Source: Bacillus wiedmannii (GTDB lineage: Bacteria; Bacillota; Bacilli; Bacillales; Bacillaceae_G). Taken from it: 64,000 bases of DNA. Where the stretch lies: contig NZ_LOBC01000093.1 in the NCBI RefSeq assembly GCF_001583695.1, forward strand, positions 124,001 through 188,000, read 5' to 3'. A program made the position numbers and the translations under genes. Within the stretch, counting starts at the first letter, position 1, and each line of letters opens with the position of its first letter. This document shows, piece after piece, positions 63,229-64,000 of the stretch. Under the pieces are notes generated by a model that saw only the letters and a list, made by a program, of their open reading frames with translations, did not search any database and had not been told where the DNA came from.

Positions 63229-64000
63229 CTATTCTTTATCTTTTTCTACTTCTTTTTTCGCATCTTCTACTACAGATACAACAGGTTTATCGTTTGATAA
63301 TTGTTGTACTGCTCCTTTTCCAGCAAATCCTTCTAATAACTCTTTTAAATCAATGCCAGAAGAAGCTTTTAATGTTTCTTGCATCGTTGCCATTAAATCA
63401 GTCGCATAACCTGCAACTTTTCCGGCACCGCTATTTTTACCACCGCCACCTGTATCGACAACTGTAATTTTATCAATGTTGCTAAGTGGGCTTGCAACTT
63501 CCTTCGCATAACTTGGAAGCATGTTAAGAACCATATCCATAATCGCCGCTTGGCCATATAACTCAAATGCCTCTGCAATTTTTTGTTTCGCTTCCGCTTC
63601 TGCTAAACCTTTTAATCTGATAACATCTGCTTCCGCTGTACCTTGTGCTTTTTGTACTTCTGCTTTTGCTTGACCTTGCGCTTTTTCGATTTCCGCCTTC
63701 GCTAAACCTTCTACACGAACTTCTTCTGCACGTGCTCTTGCTTCCGCTTCAATTTTATATTGATCTGCATCTGCTTTTTTCATTTGTTTTACTTTTTCCG
63801 CTTCTGCTGATTGTTCAACAGCATAGCGATCTGCATCTGCCTTTTTCTTTACTTCTGCATCATATTGCTTTTCACGACGCGCAATCTCTTTTTCTTCTAA
63901 TTCAATTTGCTTTTCACGCTCAATGATTTTAACGCGCATTTGCTCTTCTGTAACACCTTGTTGCGCTTTTGCTTGTTGTAATTCATAGGAAAGATCTGCA
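63229..64000 (-). CDS. floT: flotillin-like protein FloT, 3' part
   Basis: C-terminal 256 residues of a flotillin; the start lies beyond the window. The frame continues past the internal Met at 63939 to the window end (reads DLSYELQQAKAQQGVTEEQ before it). It shows the long flotillin coiled coil with repeated Glu-Ala pairs (KKADADQYKIEAEARARAEE, GLAKAEIEKAQGQAKAEVQ, GTAEADVIRLKGLAEAEAK) and the oligomerisation region FELYGQAAIMDMVLNMLPSYAKEVASPL. Flotillins scaffold functional membrane microdomains; B. subtilis FloT (YuaG) has the same C-terminal layout. Confidence 0.92.
   Translation of the reverse strand, partial: ADLSYELQQAKAQQGVTEEQMRVKIIEREKQIELEEKEIARREKQYDAEVKKKADADRYAVEQSAEAEKVKQMKKADADQYKIEAEARARAEEVRVEGLAKAEIEKAQGQAKAEVQKAQGTAEADVIRLKGLAEAEAKQKIAEAFELYGQAAIMDMVLNMLPSYAKEVASPLSNIDKITVVDTGGGGKNSGAGKVAGYATDLMATMQETLKASSGIDLKELLEGFAGKGAVQQLSNDKPVVSVVEDAKKEVEKDKE

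Overview
The window looks like a chromosomal segment of a Bacillus cereus group organism. The evidence is low-GC Firmicutes coding with AGGAGG-type ribosome binding sites, a small acid-soluble spore protein gene (sspH), a complete nprR-nprX quorum-sensing cassette beside its neutral protease gene, and two copies of a roughly 150-bp bcr-type repeat typical of this group. No rRNA, tRNA, CRISPR array, insertion sequence or prophage was seen. Almost every transcription unit ends in a clear rho-independent terminator, many of them shared by convergent genes.

Layout. 0-2.3 kb: siderophore-type iron ABC transporter (two FecCD permeases, the first cut by the window edge, and a divergent binding lipoprotein) around Fur-like sites. 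2.6-8.7 kb: POT peptide transporter, sspH, an ArsR-family regulator, an 800-bp stretch without a firm gene, L-lactate permease behind tandem Rex-type operators, and aspartase. 8.8-14.7 kb: CNNM/CBS membrane protein, VOC protein, nucleoside transporter whose terminator loop carries a bcr repeat, LytR-CpsA-Psr protein and VanW-domain protein. 14.7-15.6 kb: a lipoprotein with an RNase A-like toxin domain plus a small downstream gene that is probably its immunity partner. 16-21.5 kb: VTT/DedA protein, neutral protease, nprX, nprR, pncB. 21.7-27.4 kb: cadC-cadA metal efflux, then alanine dehydrogenase and an APC permease. 27.7-34.3 kb: membrane GDPD, formate dehydrogenase with a DUF1641 partner, and divergent fdhD. 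34.5-42.1 kb: two close GNAT paralogues flanking a two-component system, MocR regulator with divergent EamA exporter, a lipoprotein and very small peptide genes. 42.1-49.2 kb: malate module (malic enzyme, malate symporter, MalR/MalK-like pair, chemoreceptor). 49.5-56.9 kb: C39-like protein with a secreted repeat protein, a second OmpR-type two-component system, a phosphatase, another small peptide gene, an ankyrin lipoprotein, second bcr copy, NosL-like lipoprotein. 57.2-63 kb: citrate module (CitMHS transporter, CitT/CitS-like pair, chemoreceptor). The window ends inside a flotillin gene.

How it fits together. Much of the region handles carbon and nitrogen compounds (peptides, lactate, aspartate, alanine, formate, malate, citrate). 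Cre-like (CcpA) sites lie before the peptide transporter, aspartase, alanine dehydrogenase, malate symporter and citrate transporter genes, and Rex-type sites lie before lctP. The malate and citrate modules share one plan: transporter, response regulator, sensor kinase and chemoreceptor side by side.

The least explained items are: (1) the RNase A-like lipoprotein and its presumed immunity gene; (2) three loci that share an identical 14-bp palindrome about 58-67 bp upstream of a TATACT box and encode 27-29 residue peptides, with a near-identical palindrome before the VanW gene; (3) an orphan transcript candidate at 4.9-5.4 kb; (4) a TTG-started secreted repeat protein in operon with a C39-like protein.
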